A stretch of DNA of 64,000 nucleotides, from contig NZ_JAPPRQ010000044.1 in assembly GCF_026719745.1 (NCBI RefSeq), positions 62,001-126,000 of the forward strand. The letters run 5' to 3'. This document shows positions 9,693 through 18,093 of the stretch, one piece after another. This DNA is from Clostridium sp. ZS2-4 (GTDB taxonomy: Bacteria > Bacillota > Clostridia > Clostridiales > Clostridiaceae). The position numbers were made by a program, and so were the translations under genes. Position 1 is the stretch's first letter; each line of letters opens with the position of its first letter. The notes below the pieces were generated by a model that did not search any database, was not told the DNA's origin, and saw only the letters and a program-made list of their open reading frames with translations.

Positions 9693-9712
9693 TTAACTAT
9701 AAACATAGTTAA
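9693..9712. other. Palindrome in the pilA leader
   Basis: TTAACTAT and its exact complement ATAGTTAA are separated by four bases (AAAC), about 40 bp upstream of the pilA start. It could be an operator or a small RNA hairpin in the pilA leader; no known regulator site was recognised. Confidence 0.4.
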
Positions 9713-9725
9713 CATTAAACCTAGA

Positions 9726-9767
9726 GCCAGTAGCCAGTAGCCAGTAGCCAGTAGCCAGTAGCCAGTA
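9726..9767. repeat. Six tandem copies of GCCAGTA
   Basis: Six perfect copies of a 7-bp unit lie in the pilC-pilA gap, ending in GCGG. A diverged complementary stretch (CTGGTTACTGG and CTGATTACTG, 9834-9865) follows, so the transcript could fold into a long hairpin between pilC and pilA. Perfect heptamer repeats are prone to slippage, so copy number may vary between isolates. Confidence 0.9.
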
Positions 9768-9867
9768 GCGGCATTTTACTGTGTAATATACTTTTTGTAA
9801 ATACCTTTAATGCCTTATTCTTTTTCTCTTTTCCTGGTTACTGGAATCCTGGTCACTGATTACTGTT

Positions 9868-11073
9868 TTATATGGAGTTGTACATATCAAACATAGGCAT
9901 CATCATAGCTATAACTATAAATCCTATCAACACCCCTACTACTAAAATAAGTATAGGTTCTACCATGGCAGTTAATTTTGATAATGCTTCTTCAACCTCT
10001 TGTTCATAGAATCTTGCTGTTTTCTCTAAGATATCATCTAAAGAACCAGATTCTTCTCCTATCTTGATCATGGATATTACCATTGTTGGAAAAATATATG
10101 TATGTTCCATAGCTTGATTTAACGTAATTCCCTTAACTACCTTTTCTCTAATCTCCATAAGTGTATCTTCAACCATCTTGTTATCAATAACCCTTGATAC
10201 AATTTCAAGAGCACTTACCATAGTAACTCCACTATATAAAATTGTTGATAATCCTCTGGTAAATCTTAAGGTAACTATTTTTCTGTTTATGCTTTTAATG
10301 AATGGAAAATTAAGCTTTAGCTTGTCTACATTTTTAGCTCCTAAAGAAGTTTTTGCATATATATTTATCCCTAATACAAATAATAAAATAACTAAAAGGA
10401 TTATGTACCAGTAATTTGTAATTGCTGAACTAATAGCCATAACTGCTTTTGTAGGACCTGGAAGTTCCATGTTGCTGCCTTCAAACATAGTCATGAAAGT
10501 TGGCATTATAAATGTTAATAAAAAAGTAACTACTCCTGCAGATGCGATTAATAATATTATTGGATAAATAAGTGCACCTTTTATTTTACTGTTTATTTTA
10601 TTGTCCTTTTCATACTGCTCTGCCATTCTTTCTAAAATTATTCCCAAAGTACCTGTTTCTTCTCCTGACTCTATCATGTTTATAAGCATTCTTGGATATA
10701 CATTTTCAAACTTTTTCATGGCACTTGATAAAGTAGAACCTTTTTGAATATCTTCATATATATAATGAAGACTATCTCTAATTTTTTTATTTGATGATTG
10801 TTTTCTAAGCAAATTAACTGAATTCAGCATATCTGAACCAGCTTCATGTAGAGTTGCAAACTGTCTGCAGAAAACTGCCAAATCCTTTATCTTAACTTTT
10901 GAAAAAACATCTGCTAAATCAATTTCCTTGCTTTTAACCTTTTCTTCAACGTATAAGGGGTAATAGGTATTCTCCCTTATCATGGCAAGAACTTCATTTT
11001 TATTGTTAGCGCTAAACTCTCCTTGGATTTTTTTACCTTTTTCATCCATCGCCTTATATTTAAACAAGGGCAT
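9868..11073 (-). CDS. pilC: PilC-like pilus inner-membrane platform protein
   Basis: 401 residues of the GspF/PilC family, the membrane platform acted on by the assembly ATPase. It has two homologous T2SSF domains at about residues 65-190 and 265-390 (FCRQFATLHEAGSDM and FTRGLSTILYSGVTM), each followed by hydrophobic membrane segments (about 165-195, 215-240 and 370-395). I chose ATG 11073 (MPLFKYKA, the usual family start) behind AGAGGTGA; the in-frame GTG at 11082 overlaps that site. It lies 33 bp after pilB. Confidence 0.93.
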   Translation of the reverse strand: MPLFKYKAMDEKGKKIQGEFSANNKNEVLAMIRENTYYPLYVEEKVKSKEIDLADVFSKVKIKDLAVFCRQFATLHEAGSDMLNSVNLLRKQSSNKKIRDSLHYIYEDIQKGSTLSSAMKKFENVYPRMLINMIESGEETGTLGIILERMAEQYEKDNKINSKIKGALIYPIILLIASAGVVTFLLTFIMPTFMTMFEGSNMELPGPTKAVMAISSAITNYWYIILLVILLFVLGINIYAKTSLGAKNVDKLKLNFPFIKSINRKIVTLRFTRGLSTILYSGVTMVSALEIVSRVIDNKMVEDTLMEIREKVVKGITLNQAMEHTYIFPTMVISMIKIGEESGSLDDILEKTARFYEQEVEEALSKLTAMVEPILILVVGVLIGFIVIAMMMPMFDMYNSI

Positions 11074-11106
11074 AACCTTCACCTCTTTTGTTATGCATAT
11101 TTTTTA

Positions 11107-12807
11107 CTAATCCTTCAAGAAGGCAACCTTTGTCAATTCTTCAATAGTTGTATCTCCTTTTAAGACTAATCTTTCACAAGCATTCTTTAATGTTTTCATT
11201 CCCATTTTTCTATTTAAATTTCTGATTTTATCTACACTTACCTCATCTTGTATTAACTCTCTATGCTCTCTTGAAATCTCCATTATTTCATATATGCCTT
11301 TTCTTCCATAATAACCAGTGTTATTGCAATAAGTACAACCTGTACCTTTATACAATTGGAGTTCCTGATTCTTATCAACACCAAGTATTTTCTTTTCATA
11401 TAAACTTGCCTCATATTCCACCTTGCATTTAGGACAAATTTTTCTTACAAGTCTTTGAGATACAATTCCCGATATGGAAGATGCCAATAGATAGGACTCT
11501 ATCCCCATATCTCTAAGTCTTGAAATTGTTGAAGCTGTATCATTAGTATGAATTGTGCTTAAAACCAAGTGACCTGTTATGGAAGCTCTTACTGCTATCT
11601 GGGCTGTTTCAGCATCTCTGATTTCTCCAATCATAATTATATCCGGGTCTTGTCTTAAAATAGATCTTAGTCCTGAAGCAAAAGTCATTCCTGCTTTAGT
11701 ATTTACATTTACTTGGTTAACCCCATCCATAGTATATTCTACAGGATCTTCTACAGTAACAATATTTGTATCTTCACTATTCAGTTCACTAAGCAGAGTA
11801 TATAAGGTTGTAGATTTACCACTTCCCGTAGGACCTGTAACCAAAATTATTCCATAAGGACTTTTTATAATTCCTTCAAGCTTGTCCATTTCCTCAGAAG
11901 TCATCCCCATGTCTTCCTTACTTATTACAAATTGACTTTTCTTTAGCAGTCTTATTACTATCTTTTCTCCAAAAACAGTAGGAAGTGAAGATACTCTTAA
12001 GTCTACCTGCTGTCCATCGATTTTCATAATAATTCTGCCATCCTGCGGAATTCTCTTTTCTGCTATATTAAGACTTGCTAATATTTTAATTCTAGTTACC
12101 AACGAACCCATTGTTTCCTTTGATGTTTTTAAGACCTCTTGAAGTGCTCCATCTACCCTATATCTTATTCTTATATAAGTTTCAAATGGCTCAATGTGTA
12201 TATCACTAGCATTTGCCTTAACTGCATTTTTTATTACTGAATCGATAAGCTTTACTACTGGTGCATTTTTTACATCTTCAAGTTCTTCTATATTTTCCTT
12301 GACTTGAATTCTATCTTTAAATTCATTTGATTTTTCCGCAGCCAATTCTTCTGCAGCTTTTTCTATATATTCACTTGAATAATATCTGTCAATGGCATTT
12401 TCTATATTAGCTTTAGTATCAATTACTGTGATAACATGTCTTCCTGTTGCTATGTGAACATCATCAACAGCGTATAAATTCAGAGGATCTACCATAGCCA
12501 CCTTTATTCTGTTTCTTTCAAAAGCATAGGCAATTAAACCATACTTTTTAGCCAAATTTTCTGGAATGGCTTTAACAGCCTCTCTATCAGGTTTCATCAT
12601 ATCTAAATGAACTCTATCTATGCCCAACTGAATCTGAAGCACTTCTATTATATCTTCTTCATTTAGTATCTTGTCCTGAATTAAAAGCTCACCTAACTTT
12701 GCCCCTGAAGACCCCTGCTTTGCAAGAACAGTTTTTAACTGTTCCTTAGTAATTTTACCTGCTTGAACAAGTAAATCTCCTAACCTTTTTTTATTTATAA
12801 CATTCAT
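11107..12807 (-). CDS. pilB: PilB-like pilus extension ATPase with MshEN-like domain
   Basis: A 566-residue GspE/PilB-family hexameric ATPase that drives pilus extension. The N-terminus (about residues 8-60) reads RLGDLLVQAGKIT...LKTVLAKQ...LGELLIQDKILN, the repeated pattern of MshEN domains, several of which bind c-di-GMP. The core has Walker A GPTGSGKST at 325-333, the Walker B region DPDIIMIGEIRD at 387-398, STIHTND (His box) at about 417, and a four-cysteine zinc site (Cys458, Cys461, Cys491, Cys494). It is the first gene of the operon, with a promoter about 65 bp upstream. No PilT retraction ATPase is seen in this window. Confidence 0.95.
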   Translation of the reverse strand: MNVINKKRLGDLLVQAGKITKEQLKTVLAKQGSSGAKLGELLIQDKILNEEDIIEVLQIQLGIDRVHLDMMKPDREAVKAIPENLAKKYGLIAYAFERNRIKVAMVDPLNLYAVDDVHIATGRHVITVIDTKANIENAIDRYYSSEYIEKAAEELAAEKSNEFKDRIQVKENIEELEDVKNAPVVKLIDSVIKNAVKANASDIHIEPFETYIRIRYRVDGALQEVLKTSKETMGSLVTRIKILASLNIAEKRIPQDGRIIMKIDGQQVDLRVSSLPTVFGEKIVIRLLKKSQFVISKEDMGMTSEEMDKLEGIIKSPYGIILVTGPTGSGKSTTLYTLLSELNSEDTNIVTVEDPVEYTMDGVNQVNVNTKAGMTFASGLRSILRQDPDIIMIGEIRDAETAQIAVRASITGHLVLSTIHTNDTASTISRLRDMGIESYLLASSISGIVSQRLVRKICPKCKVEYEASLYEKKILGVDKNQELQLYKGTGCTYCNNTGYYGRKGIYEIMEISREHRELIQDEVSVDKIRNLNRKMGMKTLKNACERLVLKGDTTIEELTKVAFLKD

Positions 12808-12873
12808 ATTACCATTCCTTTTACATTTTGGTATAGTTGGGCAAAAGATGATATTATTTCTTGCTTTTTCCTA

Positions 12874-12902
12874 ATTATATATCATACTCTGCGCTTTTTC
12901 AA
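12874..12902 (-). promoter_or_regulatory. Candidate sigma-A promoter of the pil operon
   Basis: On the minus strand TTGAAA (12902-12897), a 17-bp spacer and TATAAT (12879-12874) precede pilB, giving a leader of about 60 nt. I saw no c-di-GMP riboswitch in this leader. The rest of the 357-bp gap is AT-rich and holds one terminator. Confidence 0.5.
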
Positions 12903-13099
12903 TAAAACATTTTACTTTTTTTAATATTTATGATATAATTATTATCTTTTAACAAAATTAAATTGCATTTTTAATTTTATTAAAATTAATATGTGATATA
13001 ATGTTTTATTTCCCTTAAAAAGTAAATATTTTTTCATTGTAAAATTAAATTATATTCATATTATCGTAGCAAGCTTTTTTCTCTATAGCTTTTACTACT

Positions 13100-13149
13100 A
13101 AAAAACGAGTCGAAAAACAGATTATTCTCTGTTTTTCGACTCGTTTTTT
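13100..13149. terminator. Rho-independent terminator
   Basis: A perfect stem of about 22 bp (CGAGTCGAAAAACAGA paired with its complement) with A/T tails on both sides lies 16 bp beyond the stop of the YprB-like gene. It can work in both directions. Confidence 0.9.
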
Positions 13150-13164
13150 AACATTTATACATAT

Positions 13165-13824
13165 TTAGTTTTCTTCTTTTTTCAAAAACTTTTTCCATTC
13201 TACATATATTTGAAAAAGACTGACTACATCTTGTTCATTATATAAAAGTATTCTCTGTTTTTTCTCCTCAGGCATTCTGTTCATGTAGTCAAAATCCTTC
13301 ATAACCTTACAAAAGGTTTTAGATAAATTTGACCCACTTATAAGTTCTCCTTCTCTTTCTATACCAAATATTTTTTCCAAATTTTTCAGTCCAATATTCA
13401 CTCCCATTAGCTTTTCATATTCTCTCTGAAGATCAATTTTTTCATAGCAGTCATCTATGTTAAAATCAGTTTTATTTTTATCAAACAAATAATCTATTAC
13501 TGTAAAATCATTATTACCCGAAAAAGTAACTATATACTTTTTGCCATGTTTCTCATGCATTTCTATAAAATACTCTTTTGCCAATTCTAAAATAGGCACC
13601 GCATCCTTTTTACCTTCAATCATATACTGTGTTACTTTTATTTCATTATCAACGCTATCATAATAACAACATCCAAAAACCCCTATGCATATAGGCTTCT
13701 TATAAAGATAATGTTCCAAATCAAAGAATATCGCTTCCTTAAATAAATCCCTTCTACCATCAATGTCCATGATAAATTCTTCTGAAATTTTTTCTACTTT
13801 AATACTGTTTTCTCTTTTAATCAC
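13165..13824 (-). CDS. YprB-like RNase-H-fold 3'-5' exonuclease domain protein
   Basis: 219 residues with the DEDD exonuclease layout of the YprB/RNase_H_2 group. FFDLEHY (Asp35, Glu37) gives the first acidic pair, VTFSGNNDFTVIDYLF the second region, and LYNEQDVVSLFQIY near residue 200 the last Asp. It lacks the TPR extension of the Bacillus YprB protein. Start GTG 13824 has a weak ribosome binding site (GAGTG). A second, diverged relative is encoded at 16841-17638. The substrate is unknown; a role in nucleic-acid processing is inferred from the fold only. Confidence 0.7.
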   Translation of the reverse strand: MIKRENSIKVEKISEEFIMDIDGRRDLFKEAIFFDLEHYLYKKPICIGVFGCCYYDSVDNEIKVTQYMIEGKKDAVPILELAKEYFIEMHEKHGKKYIVTFSGNNDFTVIDYLFDKNKTDFNIDDCYEKIDLQREYEKLMGVNIGLKNLEKIFGIEREGELISGSNLSKTFCKVMKDFDYMNRMPEEKKQRILLYNEQDVVSLFQIYVEWKKFLKKEEN

Positions 13825-14078
13825 TTTATCACTCTTTTCTAGATAAATAACTGGTCAAATCAATATCTTCTTACAATTAGTGTCTTTATTATCTCATATT
13901 TTTATAAATTTGTGAACCATATTGACTCTTTTCCAAACCTCTAACCATTTTCTGCATTCTAAAATCAACTTAGTATAACATACCACAATGAAAAATAAAA
14001 CATTTTAGCTTTCTCTGCAAAGTAATCTTAACTGTGACCTTCCATATATAACCATATAATGATGTTCTTTATTTATTA

Positions 14079-14107
14079 TTGACAAAATCAATAAATGATG
14101 ATAATAT
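14079..14107 (+). promoter_or_regulatory. Promoter of the feo operon
   Basis: TTGACA (14079-14084), a 17-bp spacer and TAATAT (14102-14107) lie 50 bp before feoA. The predicted start of transcription, near 14114, falls inside the Fur-like box. Confidence 0.7.
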
Positions 14108-14112
14108 TTAAT

Positions 14113-14127
14113 TGAGAATGATTTTCA
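14113..14127. promoter_or_regulatory. Fur box
   Basis: TGAGAATGATTTTCA matches the 7-1-7 Fur consensus TGATAATNATTATCA at 12 of 14 fixed positions. It covers the predicted transcription start of feoA, so iron-loaded Fur should repress the ferrous iron uptake operon. Confidence 0.75.
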
Positions 14128-14156
14128 TAATTATGAAATCGCGGGGGGGACTTTAT

Positions 14157-14399
14157 ATGAGTATAGTTGATTTAAAACCAGGTCAATTTGGATATATAGA
14201 AGATATTTTTGGAGATGAAAAGCTTGCAAAACGTTTGTTGGCTTTAGGATGTATAGAAGGTACAAGAGTAACTTTAAAAACTTTAGCTCCTTTTGGAGAT
14301 CCTCTTATCATTAATGTAAGAGGCTTTGATTTAGCAATTAGAAAGAAAGATGCCCAAAACATTAAAATTAAAACAAGCATTGAGATGAAAACAGCTTAA
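14157..14399 (+). CDS. feoA: FeoA, ferrous iron transport accessory protein
   Basis: An 80-residue SH3-like FeoA protein (SIVDLKPGQFGYIEDI, KRLLALGCIEGTRVTLKTLAPFGDPLIINVRGFDLAIRK), which acts on FeoB at the cytoplasmic membrane. I chose ATG 14157 over an in-frame ATG at 14112 because a G-rich site (GGGGGGGA, 14143-14150) lies just upstream and the 14112 start would fall inside the Fur box. It is followed after 14 bp by feoB. Confidence 0.93.
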   Translation: MSIVDLKPGQFGYIEDIFGDEKLAKRLLALGCIEGTRVTLKTLAPFGDPLIINVRGFDLAIRKKDAQNIKIKTSIEMKTA

Positions 14400-14413
14400 T
14401 AAGGAGGCTTTAT

Positions 14414-16177
14414 ATGATTACAGCAGCATTAGTTGGAAATCCTAACGTAGGTAAAACCACTCTTTTCAACTCTTTAACAGGCTCGAATCAGCATGTTGGG
14501 AACTGGTCTGGAGTTACTGTAGATAAAAAAGAAGGTTACATAAAGGATTCTGCCAAAATAGTTGACCTTCCTGGAATTTACGCAATGGATACCTACTCAA
14601 ATGAAGAAAAAGTAGCAAAGCAATTTTTGATGCAAGAAGAAGTTGATGTGATAATAAATATAGTAGATGCTTCTAATTTAGATAGAAATCTATATCTTAC
14701 TACTCAACTTAAACAATTTAATAAACCTATACTCCTTGTTCTGAACATGATTGATGTGGCAGAATCAAAAGGAGTATCAATAGACTTTAACAAACTTTCT
14801 CAAAAGTTAGGTGTAACTATTCTTCCTATAATAGCATCTAAAAACAAAGGGATTCAATCTGTTAAGGAAAGCTTGTTAGAGAACAATTTTTCTGTTCCAA
14901 GCATAAATTATCACAGAGAACTAAATGAAAAAGAAACCTATAAATATATTGAAAGTATATTAAAAGATTGTGTAATTCGTCCATCGGAACATAAAGTAAC
15001 CCATACAGAAAAAATAGACAAGGTAGTGTTGAATAAGTTTGCAGCTTACCCTCTTTTCTTTGGTATTCTGTGGTTTATATTCAAATTTACATTTACTTGG
15101 GTTGGACAACCATTGGCAAATCTTTTGGATATTGGTCTTAACAATGTTTTAGTTCCAATAGTAGAGAATTTATTATCCACTAGCAGCCCTTGGTTTAAAT
15201 CTTTAATAATAGAAGGAATAATTGGTGGAGTTGGTTCTGTTGTTGTATTCCTGCCTGTTATCTTAGCTTTATTTTTAGGAATCTCTTTTCTTGAAGACAG
15301 TGGATATATGGCACGTGGAGCCTTTATCATGGATAAGGCTATGAGAAAAATGGGTCTTTCCGGCAAAGCTTTTATACCTTTAATGGTAAGCTTTGGCTGT
15401 TCTGTTCCTGGAATAATGTCAGCCAGAACTTTAGAAAGCGAAAAAGATAGAAAACTAACTGCATTACTTGTACCATTAATGTCTTGTAATGCCAGACTTC
15501 CTGTATATGCTCTTTTCGCATCAGTTTTCTTCAAAGGCAGGGAATCTACAATAGTATTTTCACTTTATTTATTAGGTATATTAATAGCTTTTGTTATAGG
15601 TTTATTATTTAAAAATACTATATTCAAGAAAGATGAAGAACCTTTTCTTATAGAATTGCCAGAATACAAGCTACCTGAAGCTAAAAGTCTATTCCTTCAT
15701 ACTTGGGAAAAAGGTAAAGGCTTCCTAAAAAAAGCTGGTACAGTTATATTTGCAGGTTCCGTTCTAGTATGGTTTTTATCTAACTTTAATACAAGCGGAT
15801 TGACAGATATAAACCACAGCTTCCTTGCATCTATTGGGAATGTTATAAGCCCTGTTTTTAAACCTTTAGGATTTGGTTCATGGCAAACAGCTGTTGCATT
15901 ACTTACAGGTTTATTAGCCAAAGAGGTAGTTGTAGGAACTATGGGAGTTATATACGGTGGAAATTTGGCTAATATTCTAGCTGTCCACTTTACAGCAATA
16001 TCAGCTTACAGCTTCTTAGTTTTTGTTTTACTTTACACCCCTTGTGTTTCAGTAATTGGAGCCATGAAAAAAGAATACGGAACTAAAATGACCATATTCT
16101 CTGTATTATATCAATTAATTTTAGCATGGGTAATGGCTTTCTTGATATACAACATAGGTACTTTGATTTTTGCCTAA
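14414..16177 (+). CDS. feoB: FeoB, ferrous iron uptake transporter
   Basis: 587 residues, a short FeoB. The N-terminal G domain has GNPNVGKT (8-15), WSGVTVD (G2), DLPG (51-54), NMID (111-114) and IIASKN (G5). After a short helical linker come the membrane domains with two gate regions: GSVVVFLPVILALFLGISFLEDSGYMAR (about 276-303) and SFGCSVPGIMSART (about 325-338), then a C-terminal Nucleoside_recog/FeoB_C repeat. It imports Fe(II) under anoxic conditions. Start behind AAGGAGG. Confidence 0.96.
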   Translation: MITAALVGNPNVGKTTLFNSLTGSNQHVGNWSGVTVDKKEGYIKDSAKIVDLPGIYAMDTYSNEEKVAKQFLMQEEVDVIINIVDASNLDRNLYLTTQLKQFNKPILLVLNMIDVAESKGVSIDFNKLSQKLGVTILPIIASKNKGIQSVKESLLENNFSVPSINYHRELNEKETYKYIESILKDCVIRPSEHKVTHTEKIDKVVLNKFAAYPLFFGILWFIFKFTFTWVGQPLANLLDIGLNNVLVPIVENLLSTSSPWFKSLIIEGIIGGVGSVVVFLPVILALFLGISFLEDSGYMARGAFIMDKAMRKMGLSGKAFIPLMVSFGCSVPGIMSARTLESEKDRKLTALLVPLMSCNARLPVYALFASVFFKGRESTIVFSLYLLGILIAFVIGLLFKNTIFKKDEEPFLIELPEYKLPEAKSLFLHTWEKGKGFLKKAGTVIFAGSVLVWFLSNFNTSGLTDINHSFLASIGNVISPVFKPLGFGSWQTAVALLTGLLAKEVVVGTMGVIYGGNLANILAVHFTAISAYSFLVFVLLYTPCVSVIGAMKKEYGTKMTIFSVLYQLILAWVMAFLIYNIGTLIFA

Positions 16178-16212
16178 TTGGTCATTATTCCTAGATGTTG
16201 AGGTGATTATGT

Positions 16213-16377
16213 ATGTTTGAAATATTTATTACCATATTAATTGTTGCACTTTCAGCTTTTATATTAATTAGAAGTGCCAAGAAAAAAATTTCCGGTAAAT
16301 GCGACTGTGGCAGCTGTTCATCACACTGCCCTATGTACAAAGAATCAAAAGAGGAAAATTCAGATAAAGAAATTTAA
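16213..16377 (+). CDS. FeoB-associated Cys-rich membrane protein
   Basis: A 54-residue protein: one transmembrane helix at residues 3-20 (IFITILIVALSAFILI), a basic patch, then Cys30, Cys32, Cys35 and Cys39 in KCDCGSCSSHCPMY and an acidic tail. Small Cys-rich membrane proteins of this pattern commonly follow feoB and may bind iron. It lies 35 bp after feoB behind GAGGTGAT and completes the feo operon. Confidence 0.85.
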   Translation: MFEIFITILIVALSAFILIRSAKKKISGKCDCGSCSSHCPMYKESKEENSDKEI

Positions 16378-16411
16378 TAAGAAAAGTGCGTCGCACTTTT
16401 CTTATTTTTCA
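16378..16411. terminator. Rho-independent terminator of the feo operon
   Basis: AAGAAAAGTGCG and its complement form a near-perfect hairpin followed by TTATTTTTC directly after the small Cys-rich gene. It overlaps the stop codon of the convergent CBS gene, so it likely serves both operons. Confidence 0.85.
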
Positions 16412-16785
16412 TTTTTATTAATAAAGTATTCAAGCATATTTTCCAGTGAAACAATTCCAATAACCTTATTTTCTTCAACAATTGGTATTGAAGCTATGTC
16501 ATTATTTATAAGCTTATTTGCTACTTCTATTATGTCATCATCCTCTTCAGCAGTTACTACGTCTTTTGTCATAATACTGTTGATAGGATAAGTATCATAG
16601 TGACCTTCTTCAATTAAGAATCTGTAAATATCAGCTTTAACAACAACTCCTGCCAAATTACCATCTTTGTCCACAACTGGTGCTCCATTGATTTTGTTTT
16701 CATTCATTAAATCAAGAGCCTTTTTAATATTATCCTCTACTTCTATAGTTATTACTTCAGAGTGCATTATTTCTTTAATTTTCAT
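16402..16785 (-). CDS. Tandem CBS-domain protein
   Basis: 127 residues that consist only of two CBS domains (residues about 1-60 and 68-125: IMHSEVITIEVEDNIKKALDLM, GAPVVDKDGNLAGVVVKADI, IMTKDVVTAEEDDDIIEVANKL, ASIPIVEENKVIGIVSLENML). CBS pairs bind adenosyl ligands such as AMP, ATP or SAM. Free-standing ones are thought to sense energy state, but the partner is not evident. Start behind AAGGAGGTG. Confidence 0.88.
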   Translation of the reverse strand: MKIKEIMHSEVITIEVEDNIKKALDLMNENKINGAPVVDKDGNLAGVVVKADIYRFLIEEGHYDTYPINSIMTKDVVTAEEDDDIIEVANKLINNDIASIPIVEENKVIGIVSLENMLEYFINKNEK

Positions 16786-16840
16786 ATATACACCTCCTTG
16801 TAAAAATTGTACCGCTTTCTAGATAAATATTATCTGTCCT

Positions 16841-17638
16841 TTAATAACTATTGTTAATTATATTTTTAAATTCTTCTATATCTATATTTTCTTTCAATAT
16901 ACAGCTTATAATTTTTGAAGCTGCTTTTTTAGACATTCTTTCAATATCTTCATCTATGACAATTTTATTTTTTCTTAAAAGATACTTTAAATATTTAAGC
17001 TGATTTTCAGTTACACAATCTTCTCTTTTTAAATTACTGTTACATTCTATATCATCAATAATTTTAAATATTTTGGGCAAATTTAAAACGTCTTCAAAAT
17101 TATGAAGCATAATTTTATCTCTAATCTCCAAATTCTTAGAACTTAAAAATTCAAAATAAAGCTCTACACTTTTCCCTCCATCTATAGTGTCATCTCTTTC
17201 AATTTCAAGAAATTTTTCTACACTTTTTAAACTGCAGCCTTCTATACCTAATTGTTTATGGTATGGTCTAATAATTCTATATAAATCTATATGCTTTTGG
17301 GGCAGATTAAATGCTATATTATTTATTTCCATTTTTCTCTTTATAAAAGGCTCATCAAAAGCTTTACCATTATAAGAACACCAAACTTTAAATTTTTTTA
17401 AATCTGCTTTAAATGCATAGAGTACCTCTTTCTCTTCTTCTATACTTTCAGCAAAGTACTGTTTTATAAAAAAAGTGTTTTTATGCATAAAAAAACCTAC
17501 TGATATAAGAATTAGATTATTCTTAATCTTATCAAACCCAGTGGTTTCTATATCAAAGAATACTATTTTTTTCATATCATATTTATTGAATATTTTTTTA
17601 GAAATTACAACTTTTTCCCTATGTTCTTTTATAAACAT
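16841..17638 (-). CDS. YprB-like RNase-H-fold exonuclease domain protein
   Basis: 265 residues. FFDIETTGF (Asp29, Glu31) is the Exo I motif; CSYNGKAFDEPFIKRKM the Exo II region; IMLHNFEDVLNLPKIF about residue 190 the last Asp region. This is the YprB/RNase_H_2 layout of a DEDD 3'-5' exonuclease. About 60 C-terminal residues are helical and of unknown role. It is distantly related to the protein encoded at 13165-13824. Start behind GGAGG. Likely monocistronic. Confidence 0.75.
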   Translation of the reverse strand: MFIKEHREKVVISKKIFNKYDMKKIVFFDIETTGFDKIKNNLILISVGFFMHKNTFFIKQYFAESIEEEKEVLYAFKADLKKFKVWCSYNGKAFDEPFIKRKMEINNIAFNLPQKHIDLYRIIRPYHKQLGIEGCSLKSVEKFLEIERDDTIDGGKSVELYFEFLSSKNLEIRDKIMLHNFEDVLNLPKIFKIIDDIECNSNLKREDCVTENQLKYLKYLLRKNKIVIDEDIERMSKKAASKIISCILKENIDIEEFKNIINNSY

Positions 17639-17819
17639 ATTTTTCCTCCAATATTAAGTGTTGATAAATATACTTATCTAATAATTATTTTAATACAAAA
17701 ATTAGTATATAACAAATTTATCAATGAATTTCTAACTTCATTACCTTAAATAGGATAAAAAAGAAACTAAAAGAGGGTCGTGTTTTTGTTTTCTGCATTA
17801 CCAATATTTACAGTAAATA

Positions 17820-17860
17820 AAAACACTTCAAAGATGTGGAAATCTTTGAAGTGTTTTTTA
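17820..17860. terminator. Rho-independent terminator downstream of argS
   Basis: A 15-bp stem (AAACACTTCAAAGAT and complement) with T-runs on both sides separates the argS tail from the promoter region of the YprB-like gene. Confidence 0.8.
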
Positions 17861-17894
17861 TTTGAATTAATTGTATTCAATTGTTGTGTAAGCA

Positions 17895-18088
17895 GAACGA
17901 GTTCTGTCGCCTTACGGCTCCGCAAGGCGCGGCAGTTGGTCTGTGCATAACAAGTGCCGTCGCTTCGCTATTCTTAACTTCATGAATGGAAGTCGCCCTC
18001 CTTTATGGAGAGTGCCTTGTCTAAAAGAGTGATGACTTTAGGTTCATGATTGGAAGTCGTCGTCCCTTAATGGGACGACAGTAGGTCT
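17895..18088. repeat. GC-rich stem-loop repeat array downstream of argS
   Basis: In a very AT-rich genome this stretch is clearly richer in GC. Two units 64 bp apart share TTCATGAWTGGAAGTCG (from 17979 and 18043) and end in a TCTAA element. Each carries its own hairpin: CTCC-TTTAT-GGAG (17998-18010) and the perfect GTCGTCCC-TTAAT-GGGACGAC (18059-18079). A third, diverged hairpin (CTGTCGCC/GGCGCGGCAG) lies at about 17903-17934. It ends 6 bp from the argS stop. It may be a mobile stem-loop repeat or part of the argS 3' UTR; no protein is encoded. Confidence 0.6.
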
Positions 18089-18093
18089 AAGGT

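Noticed and set aside
13100-13149. The perfect hairpin as a REP element
   Set aside because: It lacks the GGGGACGGTTCT core and has the form of an ordinary bidirectional terminator.
16274-16591. A plus-strand ORF of 105 residues after feoB
   Set aside because: It overlaps the small Cys-rich gene in another frame and the CBS gene on the other strand, and crosses a strong terminator.
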